This document shows, piece by piece, positions 34,345 through 42,760 of a DNA stretch of 64,000 nt. How positions within the stretch are numbered: the stretch's first letter is position 1; the number at the start of each line of letters is the position of its first letter. The notes under the pieces were generated by a model. The model did not search any database. It worked only from the letters and a program-made list of their open reading frames with translations, and was not told where the DNA came from. The DNA comes from JASGTU01 sp963821815 (GTDB lineage: Bacteria > Chloroflexota > Anaerolineae > Caldilineales > Caldilineaceae). The position numbers were made by a program, and so were the translations under genes. The stretch is taken from contig CAWGFG010000006.1 of assembly GCA_963821815.1 (NCBI GenBank), forward strand, positions 2,976,001-3,040,000. Direction: 5' to 3'.

Positions 34345-35028
34345 TTGATGACACAGGAAGCCAAAACAGCAAACGATAACGGTCAGCGACAACAGAGGGA
34401 CGATATTCCGGATATCGTCGTAGGTAGGTTGCCAATCTATCTGCGCGCGCTGGAGATTATGATGGCGGAGGGCGCTGAAGTCGCATCCAGCCAGGAACTC
34501 GGCCAACGGTTGGGTATCAGCTCCGCCCAGATCCGCAAGGACTTGAGCCATTTTGGTGAGTTCGGCAAGCAAGGGACCGGATACAATGTCGCTTTCCTGC
34601 ATGGTGAACTGGAGCAGATTCTCCAGGTCGATTGTGTCTGGTCGCTGGTGGTTATCGGCGCCGGCTATCTAGGGCACGCGTTAGCCAGCTACGCAGGTTT
34701 TGAAAACCGCGGCTTTCGCATTGTCGGCCTCTTCGATAATGACGAAGATAAAATCGGTACGCAGGTAGGCGAATCGCTGCGGGTCCAGCCTATTTCCGAT
34801 ATGCCCAATGTGGTGAAATCTACGGCCTGTCGTATCGGTGTCATTTCCGTACCCGCCAATGCCGCTCAGGACGTAGCCGACGCCCTCATCGAAGCAGGTA
34901 TTCGCAGCATCCTCAGCTACGCGCCCATTCGCATTCATGTGCCCGAAGGCGTGCGTGTGGAGTACATCGACCCGGTGGTCTATTTCCAGCACATGACCTA
35001 CTACCTCGAGAAGGAATGCACGCCATAG
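34345..35028 (+). CDS. rex: Redox-sensing transcriptional repressor Rex
   Basis: Rex represses fermentation and respiration genes and leaves DNA when NADH rises. The 227 residues have an N-terminal winged helix (LPIYLRALEIMMAEGAE, LGISSAQIRKDLSHFGEFGK) and a Rossmann domain with VIGAGYLGHALASYAGF and IVGLFDNDEDKIG. AGIRSILSYAPIRIHVPEGV follows near the C-terminus. The C-terminal domain-swap helix is present (VVYFQHMTYYLEKE). The length matches the family. A Rex-like operator overlaps its own promoter. Confidence 0.94.
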   Translation: MMTQEAKTANDNGQRQQRDDIPDIVVGRLPIYLRALEIMMAEGAEVASSQELGQRLGISSAQIRKDLSHFGEFGKQGTGYNVAFLHGELEQILQVDCVWSLVVIGAGYLGHALASYAGFENRGFRIVGLFDNDEDKIGTQVGESLRVQPISDMPNVVKSTACRIGVISVPANAAQDVADALIEAGIRSILSYAPIRIHVPEGVRVEYIDPVVYFQHMTYYLEKECTP

Positions 35029-35094
35029 CATCGCCGCCGCGGCCGCCGTTTGCTTCCGTCGTGTTCGAGTCTCCATTTTTCAATGTGATGTTGT

Positions 35095-35865
35095 TTACTT
35101 CAGAGGCTTCTTGCGGGCCAATCCCTGGCCGCGCGGGTATGGGTCTGGCGTGCGGCGCACTTTCTTGATGAGTAGAATGAAGCGGCGGTCGTCCATGAAC
35201 GGTACGTGTATCGGTGTAAAGCGAGTCGTTTCACCGCCCAGAGTGTCGATTGCGCCGGCTGCTTCCGCAAACTCGTCCGCTGCGGAAGGCCCCTTGTACA
35301 CGACGGCGTAACCGTCCCGGCGTACCAGAGGCAGCAAATACTCAACAAGCGTATTGAGCGCCGCCACAGCGCGCGCCGTGACCAGATCATACTGACCCCG
35401 ATGCGCCGTATTGCGTCCTAGCTCTTCTGCGCGCCCCTGCACCACATGAACGTTTTTCAGCCCCAGTTCTGCTACAAGGCTCTCCAGAAAGTGCACCTTT
35501 TTGCTGGTTCCGTCCATGAGCGTGAGCTTGAGCCGCGGCGCCACGATCTTCAGTGGGATGCCTGGAAAGCCTGCGCCAGTACCAACGTCGACCAGATGCA
35601 GGCTGCGCTTTGGGGGCATGGGTTCGCCGAGTTCTGCTGCAATAACCGGTAGCGCGGCCAGCGAATCCAGGAAATGCTTGGTCTGCACGCCTTCGCTATC
35701 TGTGATGGCGGTCAGGTTGAACTTACTATTCCAGTGGACGAGTTCCCGCTGGTAGAGTGCGAATTGCTCAAGCTGTTCGTTGCTGAGCGGGATGCCCAGT
35801 TCAGCGCAGCCCTGTTCCAGCAGCGGCAAGTCGGTAGGCGGCAGAGGTTCTTGTGCGTTGTTCAT
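35095..35865 (-). CDS. rsmG: 16S rRNA (guanine527-N7)-methyltransferase RsmG
   Basis: It methylates G527 of 16S rRNA with SAM. The product has LYQRELVHWNSKFNLTAITD at the N-terminus, the SAM motif HLVDVGTGAGFPGIPLKIV, DGTSKKVHFLESLVAELGL, and DLVTARAVAALNTLVEYLLP. The ATG at 35865 gives about 256 residues, close to the family; an upstream start at 35946 adds an unlikely Ser/His-rich stretch. It is convergent with rex and stands alone. Confidence 0.93.
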   Translation of the reverse strand: MNNAQEPLPPTDLPLLEQGCAELGIPLSNEQLEQFALYQRELVHWNSKFNLTAITDSEGVQTKHFLDSLAALPVIAAELGEPMPPKRSLHLVDVGTGAGFPGIPLKIVAPRLKLTLMDGTSKKVHFLESLVAELGLKNVHVVQGRAEELGRNTAHRGQYDLVTARAVAALNTLVEYLLPLVRRDGYAVVYKGPSAADEFAEAAGAIDTLGGETTRFTPIHVPFMDDRRFILLIKKVRRTPDPYPRGQGLARKKPLK

Positions 35866-36233
35866 GCGTAAATTGTACCACGGGGGTGCGTGTGGATGAA
35901 GGTCAGAACGTGACTCAATTTGGCTTCTGTTCTGAGCGAATTGCATTTGTAAACCCGATATTGTCGGAGAAGAAGTCCACTGTCCTGCACCGGTAAGTTA
36001 GGGTCACAATTTGTCCTGTAGTACTCAATCAAGCATCCCGTCAAGTTGCCTCAATGGTATGGGCAGTTGTCGATAAAGCCTACTGATATTGTGCTGCCGG
36101 ACGTGAATCAGGTTATTCATTACCGTGCAGTTCTGTCTATTGTTGCAACCAAATAGGGCGAATGCCCGAGTTCTGTCTGTAACTAGATCAATAGAATAGA
36201 TATGAATACCCGGACAATCTGAAGGATGCTCGA

Positions 36234-37283
36234 ATGACAAACACGGACCGAGAGAACGTCGCAAGGTTCGTTATCTTAGGCATTATTGCGGCTGTATATA
36301 CTCTGTGGAAACGAGGAGTACCGTTTAATTATGCCGTCGCTATTGTTATTGTTGGCATAACAGTACTCTCTGTCGCCTACCAATTGCATAGACGTGCGCA
36401 TTATCGGGCGCTGCTCCTTTCCGATATAGACAATATGGATGGTCTAGAATTCGAGCGTTATGTACAAAAACTGCTAGAGTGGCGTGGATTCAAGGTGACA
36501 CTAACACCGGCATCGGGTGATTTCGGCGTAGATTTGATTGCCAAAGATAATCAGGATAGATATGCGGTCCAAGCGAAGTGCTACAGACGACAGCCAGTAT
36601 CGGTACATGCGATTGGTGAAGTTGTTGGCGGAATGAACCATTACAACTGCAACCGCTCTATGGTTATCACGAACAATCGCTTCACAAAACCAGCACGGTC
36701 TTTGGCTAAATCGAACAGTACCATACTGGTAGATAGATCAGTATTGGCGCAGTGGATAAACGAATTCACGAATCAGCGTGCCACAAAACCAGCAGCCAAA
36801 TCTAGATACTCATTTCTAGATTTACCGCGGCAAATTAGTGTAATTGCTCTGGCGACAGTTGTGTTAGTTTTGCTCTGGTTTCTCGCTCGCCCGATAATAT
36901 CCGTCACTGCGACCATTCCCGGTCAGCAGGAATACATACCTACAATGACGCCCACCGTAGAAGCCACAGTTCTGCCAAGTAATGCGATAGCTACGATAAA
37001 CCCAAAGCCCACACCTACAAATCGTCCGCTGTTGGTAACAGAATCTAGCGCTACTCCGATATGGACGGTGGATGATGAAACGCAGATAAAACCGGGAAAT
37101 TCTGTTGTGTTATACGATTCGAATCTCAGGTCAGGTCCTGGTACGGACTATGAGATCGTCGGTTCTGTGTTTGCTGGCGATTCGGTGACGATCGTGACAT
37201 GCAATGAAGGATGTGAATGGCTACAACTTGATCAGGGGGAGTGGATCGCCGCATTTCTTTTAGGCGTTACGTCAGACAACTGA
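36234..37283 (+). CDS. Membrane-anchored Mrr-type nuclease with C-terminal SH3b domain
   Basis: Two N-terminal helices (about 11-25 and 32-49) precede a restriction-endonuclease Mrr_cat domain: GLEFERYVQKLLEWRGFKV, then GDFGVDLIA with Asp100, and YAVQAKCY with Gln113 and Lys115 forming the PD-(D/E)xK-like site. A third helix (ISVIALATVVLVLLWFLA) and a Thr/Pro-rich linker lead to a bacterial SH3 domain (NLRSGPGTDYEIVGSVFAGD). With this topology the nuclease faces the cytoplasm and the SH3 domain lies outside. The DNA is visibly richer in A and T than its neighbours, hinting at transfer. The role is unknown; defence against incoming DNA is inference. The gap 35866-36233 holds no other gene. Confidence 0.8.
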   Translation: MTNTDRENVARFVILGIIAAVYTLWKRGVPFNYAVAIVIVGITVLSVAYQLHRRAHYRALLLSDIDNMDGLEFERYVQKLLEWRGFKVTLTPASGDFGVDLIAKDNQDRYAVQAKCYRRQPVSVHAIGEVVGGMNHYNCNRSMVITNNRFTKPARSLAKSNSTILVDRSVLAQWINEFTNQRATKPAAKSRYSFLDLPRQISVIALATVVLVLLWFLARPIISVTATIPGQQEYIPTMTPTVEATVLPSNAIATINPKPTPTNRPLLVTESSATPIWTVDDETQIKPGNSVVLYDSNLRSGPGTDYEIVGSVFAGDSVTIVTCNEGCEWLQLDQGEWIAAFLLGVTSDN

Positions 37284-37481
37284 AACAATCTAGAATAATC
37301 GCTTAGTGGTTGCCACTATATTTGTTGTATTACATCTGAATTATTGGTACCACATGATTTCATCCATGGCGTACGATGCCGTATAGTAGAGTTGGGGCAG
37401 TCTGCGCCGCCTCGTATCGCTAATGCGGCAACCTCTTGCGCCTACTATTCTCATAGAACTGTTTACCTAGAAAGCCATGGC

Positions 37482-37862
37482 ATGTCCAAGCTACCGCAGT
37501 TACTTCTCGATGAATGGCCGAATCGTGTGAAGGAGACCATCATCACCACAGTCGACGAATCCGGAATGCCGAACTCGATCTACGCAACTTGTGTATCAAT
37601 CTACGACGACGAGAAAGTGCTCATCGCCAACAACTACTTCAACAAGACCCTCGCGAATCTCAGGAACGGCTGCAAGGGTGATTTCCTGTTTTTAACTAAA
37701 GAGGGTACGTCCTATCAGTTGAAAGGCGTCTACAGCCACTATGCTGACGGGCCGTATTATGAGGATATGAAGAGCTGGAATCCTGAGAAGCTGCCCGGTG
37801 TAGGCGTTGCCGTGCTCGACGTGACCGAGGTCTTTTCCGGTTCAAAGAAGATCGAGAAGTAG
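37482..37862 (+). CDS. Pyridoxamine 5'-phosphate oxidase-family (FMN-binding split barrel) protein
   Basis: The roughly 126-residue protein reads LLDEWPNRVKETIITTVDES and GMPNSIYATCVSIYDDEKVLIANNYF in consecutive blocks, then the KGDFLFLTKEGTSYQLKG strand. This is the simple split-barrel flavoprotein fold related to FMN-binding PPOX proteins. The specific substrate is unknown. I choose ATG 37482; the frame is open to 37344 but the extra 46 residues look non-coding. A terminator follows the stop. Confidence 0.75.
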   Translation: MSKLPQLLLDEWPNRVKETIITTVDESGMPNSIYATCVSIYDDEKVLIANNYFNKTLANLRNGCKGDFLFLTKEGTSYQLKGVYSHYADGPYYEDMKSWNPEKLPGVGVAVLDVTEVFSGSKKIEK

Positions 37863-37897
37863 ACTCCGCGTACCTGAGTTGTAGTAATGCTGGATGA

Positions 37898-37922
37898 AGA
37901 GGGCGCTCAGCCCTCTTTTCTA
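37898..37922 (+). terminator. Terminator after the PPOX-family gene
   Basis: AGAGGGC (37898-37904) pairs with GCCCTCT (37910-37916) with a five-base loop, followed by a short T-run. Confidence 0.8.
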
Positions 37923-37956
37923 TTCCGGTGAAGCTGATGTGTAGTCGGTACGGTAA

Positions 37957-37984
37957 AGAAAAACACGTCCATGCTGGACGCGTT
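37957..37984 (-). terminator. Terminator of the tRNA cluster
   Basis: On the minus strand AACGCGTCCA (37984-37975) pairs with TGGACGTGTT (37971-37962) with a three-base loop, followed by a run of T. It lies about 30 bases beyond the 3' end of tRNA-Met. Confidence 0.85.
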
Positions 37985-38011
37985 TCTATGCATGCGGAGG
38001 TTAATTTTTAG

Positions 38012-38084
<73 letters not shown>

Positions 38085-38113
38085 AAACGGCCCCACTACG
38101 GGGGCCGGCACAG

Positions 38114-38184
38114 AGCGGGCAGCGGGAATCGAACCCGCATGATCGGCTTGGAAGGCCAAGGCTTTACCATTAAGCTATGCCCGC
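38114..38184 (-). tRNA. tRNA-Gly (TCC)
   Basis: The cloverleaf has acceptor GCGGGCA/TGCCCGC, anticodon loop CTTCCAA (anticodon TCC), and T-arm GCGGG-TTCGATT-CCCGC. The discriminator is T. It is the middle gene of a three-tRNA leftward cluster. Confidence 0.95.
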
Positions 38185-38224
38185 AGAGTATGACCTGCAA
38201 CCTCTTCGTCGCTAGACCATTCTC

Positions 38225-38300
<76 letters not shown>

Positions 38301-38478
38301 GAAATGTGCCGCCCAGTGCTGCTCGGTGCGGCAACGGATAGTGTACCACATTGTGTTGTGAAGGCTAAACTAACATTCGTTTTGTGTGAGTAATGGCTGA
38401 ATTGTTGCGCGCCAAAACGACGGCTCTGTGGCGCCCATTTCATCGTCAGTTGTGGTGCGGCAACAAGCGCTGCACGCG

Positions 38479-38733
38479 TTAGCCGGTATCCTTATCAGTG
38501 TCAGAATCACTTTCCGATTCTGGCCGATTGCGGCGAAGCGCGCTGACTGCAGACAGCCCCGCTAGTCCAGCGCCAAACAGGATTACGGTAATAGGCTCCG
38601 GAATTTCCGTGGGCGGGACGGGCGTAGGCGTGTTAGCTTGTGCAAAGGCGGCCGCCGTGGGCTGAAAGATCACAAGCGCCAGTATGATAAGAACGGCCAT
38701 AATCCAATAAGTGCGTCTCAGGTACGTCATCAT
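38479..38733 (-). CDS. Very small secreted protein with a PEP-CTERM-like sorting signal
   Basis: A signal peptide (YWIMAVLIILALVIF followed by AFAQA) is followed by a Pro/Thr-rich spacer of about 15 residues. Then IPEPITVILFGAGLAGLSAV and an Arg-containing stop-transfer appear. PEP, a hydrophobic helix and Arg are the layout of PEP-CTERM exosortase substrates. After both signals are removed almost no mature protein is left. AAGGA lies a few bases before ATG 38733; an alternative ATG follows it directly. Simple membrane-anchored small protein is the alternative. No exosortase is in the window. Confidence 0.6.
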   Translation of the reverse strand: MMTYLRRTYWIMAVLIILALVIFQPTAAAFAQANTPTPVPPTEIPEPITVILFGAGLAGLSAVSALRRNRPESESDSDTDKDTG

Positions 38734-38948
38734 ACCTGCTTCCTTCCTCATTCTTCTCCTAAACATAAACAGTACCTACTATGAATACGTACGGTACAGA
38801 AGAAATGTTCCCATTTGTGAACGAACGAGTAGCACAGGAATAGGGTATTCAAATGAGACGCATACAACTGGCGCTATCTTGAGCACCAAATTTGCGTTCA
38901 AACGTGGCTGAATGTGTATGAGCGCAGGAGAATGCGGCAGATGTTAGA

Positions 38949-40940
38949 TTAGGGCAGCCACTGAAGGTTGTGTTCGTGCCAGGCGTCCAGCGAACCTGAG
39001 ATGGTAAATACGGCCTGTGCCTCGCCGCCGGTGCTGGGCGTTGCATAGACAGCCCAACTGCCGGACCGGTTGCTGACAAAGGCAACCCACTTTCCGTCCG
39101 GACTGACTACGGGCAACCCGTCGATGGATCCGTTGTTGGTGAGCCGCGTCACCGAGCGGTCCGCGATGTTCGCTCGATACACTTCCGGATTGCCGTCCCG
39201 CCCGTCGCTCATGAAGGCAAGGAATGCGCCGTCCGGCGACCAATCGGGCTGGTCATCGCTTGGTGTGGTTGTCAGCGGACCGCGGTCGCCGCCGCTGCCG
39301 TTCATCAGCCAGATGCCGCACTGGTTGCCGCTGTCATCGCAGCCTCGGTAGGCGATGCGGTCGGTTGCTCTGCTCCACGACGGCGAATCACCATAGGCGA
39401 GTAGTTGCGGCTCGTTATCGACGTCCGCCCACAAGGAATAGACGCGCCAGATGCGGTCGCCTTCTCGGTTGGAAGAGAACGCAATACGGTTGCCTTCACC
39501 GTTCCAACTGGGGCGAGAGTCTTCCGCGTAGTCGGTGAATCGCAACGTCAGACCGCTGTCCGGATCCAGTGAGGAGATGCCGCGCTGGTCATCACGCAAG
39601 TTGCGAAATGCGAAGCGCGTGCCGTCCGGTCTGAACTCGGCCTGCTGGGCGTTTTCGATTAGCAGCTGCGCCGGCGTTGTACTGCCGATTTCTTTGATAA
39701 ACACGTTGATCTGATTCTGGATCGGATCCTTGGCCGAGTATACAATTCGACCCGAAAGCGTCTCCAAAGAAGGTCCAGGCAGCGATGTAGGCTCATCTTC
39801 GAGCGCAGCGCCCGTTGCGTCTGCCGTTGCGTCTACAGCAGCATCAATATTCGGCAGACCAATGTCTGTACTCGACGATGTGCTGTCACTGTCAGGCTCT
39901 TCGGTGGGTGAAATTGACCAGCTATCATCCAGTAGCGCTAAACTACCGCCGCCGGCAGCTTTCGTGGCATCACAACGCTCTTCCAAGGTATTGCGGCGTG
40001 TGATGCTGTCAGCTGTCGACGCAATTGCAACGGCAGAACGATACTGCGCAGCCGCGGTGCACCATTCCTTGTCCTCCGCCAGGATATCGCCCAATGCAAT
40101 ATGCGCTTCACGCAGGCGATCGGTTACGTCGCGGTAGCCTGGATTGCGCACATAGAGCGACTCCAGCATCTCGATGGCTCGCTCCCAATCCGCGCCGGAG
40201 ACAGTCAGCACATCCAAATAGTCGGAAGCCAGCTCACGCGCATCGCGCAGCTCTGTCTCGTCCGGATGCAGCACCAGCGCTTTGTCCACGTAAGCCAGCG
40301 CCTGCTCCAGCTCGCCATCTTGGTCCAACTGCGCTGCCATATTCACATAGGTGTTGTAGAGAGTCTCTTCGACCTCCGAAGAGAGGAAATTCGGCGACAT
40401 ACTCTTCAGTTGCAATAGGGCCGACTCTGCCGCCTTCCAGTCGCCTGCTTCATAGGCGAGTAAGGCCTTTGACCATTGCTGTTCTTCCGGCGCCGAAGTG
40501 GGTGCGACAGTCGGTGCAACTGTGGGAGCGTTCGTCTGCGCCAAAGCACCCACTGCGTTCTCTGCGGCATTGGACGGTTGTGCTTCTCCCTCAACAGATG
40601 CGGATGTCACTGAATGCAATTCGCTCGACGCGACGCCTTCCGACGCCATTTGCAGCAGGCTCTCGATGCCGGTGACCGCGGCAGCGTTGCCCGGGTCCAG
40701 CGTCAACACGCGCTGATATTCCGCCAGCGACTCTTCCAGCATGCCTTCGGTGCGAAAGTCCATGGCGCGCTGAATGGCAATGCCGACCTGTTGGCGGCGC
40801 TGCAGCTCGACCTGCCGTTGCCCGGCTTGAATGCCCAAGACTAGCGACAGAATGATGATTCCCGCCGCCAGCACAGTAATCGGGGCGATTACCCATAGCA
40901 GCCAGGAAGGAAAAAGCCCGTCTGACGGTTCGTTACTCAT
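38949..40940 (-). CDS. Membrane-anchored TPR and TolB-like beta-propeller protein
   Basis: The 663-residue protein has an N-terminal membrane helix (LLWVIAPITVLAAGIIILSLVLG), tetratricopeptide-like repeats (EESLAEYQRVLTLDPGNAAA, LEQALAYVDKALVLHPDE, IEMLESLYVRNPGYRD), and Ala/Thr/Pro- and Ser/Thr-rich linkers. WD40-like PD40 blades of TolB type follow (SDDQPDWSPDGAFLAFMSD, GLPVVSPDGKWVAFVSNRSG). The topology puts the TPR and propeller outside the cytoplasm. The function is unknown; such proteins often act as scaffolds. It lies 28 bases after the stop of the DUF5107 gene. Confidence 0.8.
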   Translation of the reverse strand: MSNEPSDGLFPSWLLWVIAPITVLAAGIIILSLVLGIQAGQRQVELQRRQQVGIAIQRAMDFRTEGMLEESLAEYQRVLTLDPGNAAAVTGIESLLQMASEGVASSELHSVTSASVEGEAQPSNAAENAVGALAQTNAPTVAPTVAPTSAPEEQQWSKALLAYEAGDWKAAESALLQLKSMSPNFLSSEVEETLYNTYVNMAAQLDQDGELEQALAYVDKALVLHPDETELRDARELASDYLDVLTVSGADWERAIEMLESLYVRNPGYRDVTDRLREAHIALGDILAEDKEWCTAAAQYRSAVAIASTADSITRRNTLEERCDATKAAGGGSLALLDDSWSISPTEEPDSDSTSSSTDIGLPNIDAAVDATADATGAALEDEPTSLPGPSLETLSGRIVYSAKDPIQNQINVFIKEIGSTTPAQLLIENAQQAEFRPDGTRFAFRNLRDDQRGISSLDPDSGLTLRFTDYAEDSRPSWNGEGNRIAFSSNREGDRIWRVYSLWADVDNEPQLLAYGDSPSWSRATDRIAYRGCDDSGNQCGIWLMNGSGGDRGPLTTTPSDDQPDWSPDGAFLAFMSDGRDGNPEVYRANIADRSVTRLTNNGSIDGLPVVSPDGKWVAFVSNRSGSWAVYATPSTGGEAQAVFTISGSLDAWHEHNLQWLP

Positions 40941-40968
40941 TTGACCTGTTGTTCGTTAGCAATGCTTC

Positions 40969-42492
40969 TTAGTCTGTCTGTCCAGCGCTTACAGTCGATA
41001 TTAGTTCCGTGCCCGTGTTGTCCACCACGCGTACTGTGAACTCTTCCTCGCTTGCCAGATCACCGTGCAACGCTATTTCCATCGGTGTGCCCGCATCCAC
41101 GCTGATGGACTGCCAATCAATGATGTCATTGTCGGCGTTCAGCAGTTGCACCTCACCGGTAATCGGCTCGACCGCATAAAAACCGACAGATACAGTATCG
41201 CCGTCGGCGGCTACGGATAGTGCTCCAGCATCTGAGGCCGCATCATAATCGCCAATGCCATGTTCTGGAAACCAACGCTCGCTCCATTCGACGCTCTCCC
41301 CTGCAGCCAGATGTGCGTGGTCGAAGAAGCTAGGCGCCAGTCCGCCATGAAGCTCGACATAACTCGATCCATCGTCGGTATAATACTGGCTCGTCAGCGC
41401 GTCGTCCCAGCCCAATGCAAACACCTTGCTGCCACGAGCAATATCAGCGGGGAAGATGCGAACGGCGCCTGCATCATAGGCTGGGTCATACACGCCTGCA
41501 TAGGGACCATGCGCGGCCGGATACTCGAAGAATCCCGAATACTGGTTCCAATTTCCCAGAATATCCAGCTCCCGACCGTCGTATTCCGGCCATGATATGA
41601 CGGTGTGGTCCACAGGCAACGCTTCATCCCCGCTGCTGTGGATGCGCACCTCATCCGTCGGCAGTTTGAAGCGCAGTTGGTCGCTGGGCTGATTGCCCGG
41701 TCCCGGCGCCAACATGGCGTTGTGCCAGTAATCGAATTGCAAATCCGTGTTGCTGCTGTTTATCAAGTTTGGTTTGATCTCGATATACGCTGCATCTGGC
41801 GGCAAGGTCACAGTGATAGTGGCATCCAAATAGCGACCGTCGTCGGGCGTTGATATCTTCGCCACAGCCGCACCGTTCTCGTCAACAAACGAATCAACGT
41901 TCCACGGTGTTCCCCAGTCGTAGCCATGCTCCTTCACCGGCAAGTTCCACTCCAGGCCGCCCAGGCCTAGCCAGCCGAGTTGATTAGCCGGCCCCCACGG
42001 CGTGGGTTTGATTACAGTATTCTGATAGAACATGGTGTTGCCGGTTGGCTTGTGTATGATCTGCCAGATACGACCGCCCAAGTCCGGCAGCAACAGCACC
42101 CGCAGCACTTCGTTTTCCAGCACGATCACGCGATGCGCCCTGTACTCCGGCGCGGGATTGTCCTCAAGAAAGCGTTCTCGATCGAACGAATCATATGGCC
42201 AGTTGTATGCTGGGTCCACCTGTGGCGTAAGATATGCCTCCACCGGATAGGTCGGCAGCACAACATACCAGGTATAAACTTGGGCCGTAGGTGCAGCGGA
42301 TTCGGCCCCAACGTTGTCGTTGGTCGGCACCTTGATGGCGGCGAGTGTCTGTCCCAATGCGTTTGTGCCGGGTAGGCTGAGCCACAGCAGAGTGCAGAGA
42401 ACAATAGCTGAAAGAACGCGTGTCGGGGAACGATGTTTCGTTGGCGATGATTGCTTACTCAGAAAAATATCGATTATTTGTCGATTCCCCAC
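40969..42492 (-). CDS. Secreted DUF5107-domain protein
   Basis: A hydrophobic signal (VLSAIVLCTLLWLSL followed by NALGQ) leads into a DUF5107-type galactose-mutarotase-like beta-sandwich: LENEVLRVLLLPDLGGRIWQ, GNTMFYQNTVIKP, LGLGGLEWNLPVKEHGYDWG, then ALGWDDALTSQYYTDDG. The domain is known fused to TPRs in proteins of unknown, probably carbohydrate-related, function. The frame is open to 42630 but no ATG lies close to the signal; GTG 42492 is my choice, and the start is uncertain. It lies just upstream of the TPR/TolB gene and is probably co-transcribed with it. Confidence 0.75.
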   Translation of the reverse strand: MGNRQIIDIFLSKQSSPTKHRSPTRVLSAIVLCTLLWLSLPGTNALGQTLAAIKVPTNDNVGAESAAPTAQVYTWYVVLPTYPVEAYLTPQVDPAYNWPYDSFDRERFLEDNPAPEYRAHRVIVLENEVLRVLLLPDLGGRIWQIIHKPTGNTMFYQNTVIKPTPWGPANQLGWLGLGGLEWNLPVKEHGYDWGTPWNVDSFVDENGAAVAKISTPDDGRYLDATITVTLPPDAAYIEIKPNLINSSNTDLQFDYWHNAMLAPGPGNQPSDQLRFKLPTDEVRIHSSGDEALPVDHTVISWPEYDGRELDILGNWNQYSGFFEYPAAHGPYAGVYDPAYDAGAVRIFPADIARGSKVFALGWDDALTSQYYTDDGSSYVELHGGLAPSFFDHAHLAAGESVEWSERWFPEHGIGDYDAASDAGALSVAADGDTVSVGFYAVEPITGEVQLLNADNDIIDWQSISVDAGTPMEIALHGDLASEEEFTVRVVDNTGTELISTVSAGQTD

Positions 42493-42689
42493 ACGATACT
42501 CACTTCGATACTGACTGGTTCTCTCACATGCATATACGGTACATAGGCGCAACAGGGCGCGCTCAACGCTTGCCTGAACTACAGACGCGCCTCCGGTCGC
42601 ATAGCCGCTCCACATTGTACCGCAACACACGGTATCGCAACATAGGGGCAGGCTGCACTACACAAGACGAACGAAACCTGCAAAGGACA

Positions 42690-42710
42690 CGCCGGCGACG
42701 GGCGCCGGCG
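42690..42710 (-). terminator. Hairpin downstream of metK
   Basis: CGCCGGCG at 42690-42697 and 42703-42710 form a perfect 8-bp stem with a five-base loop. The following T content is weak, so it may be a poor terminator or an RNA-stabilising hairpin. Confidence 0.5.
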
Positions 42711-42760
42711 AATCCCCTTCGATATATTGTGCGATGCTCGCGTCGCTTAGAAAACTGAGA

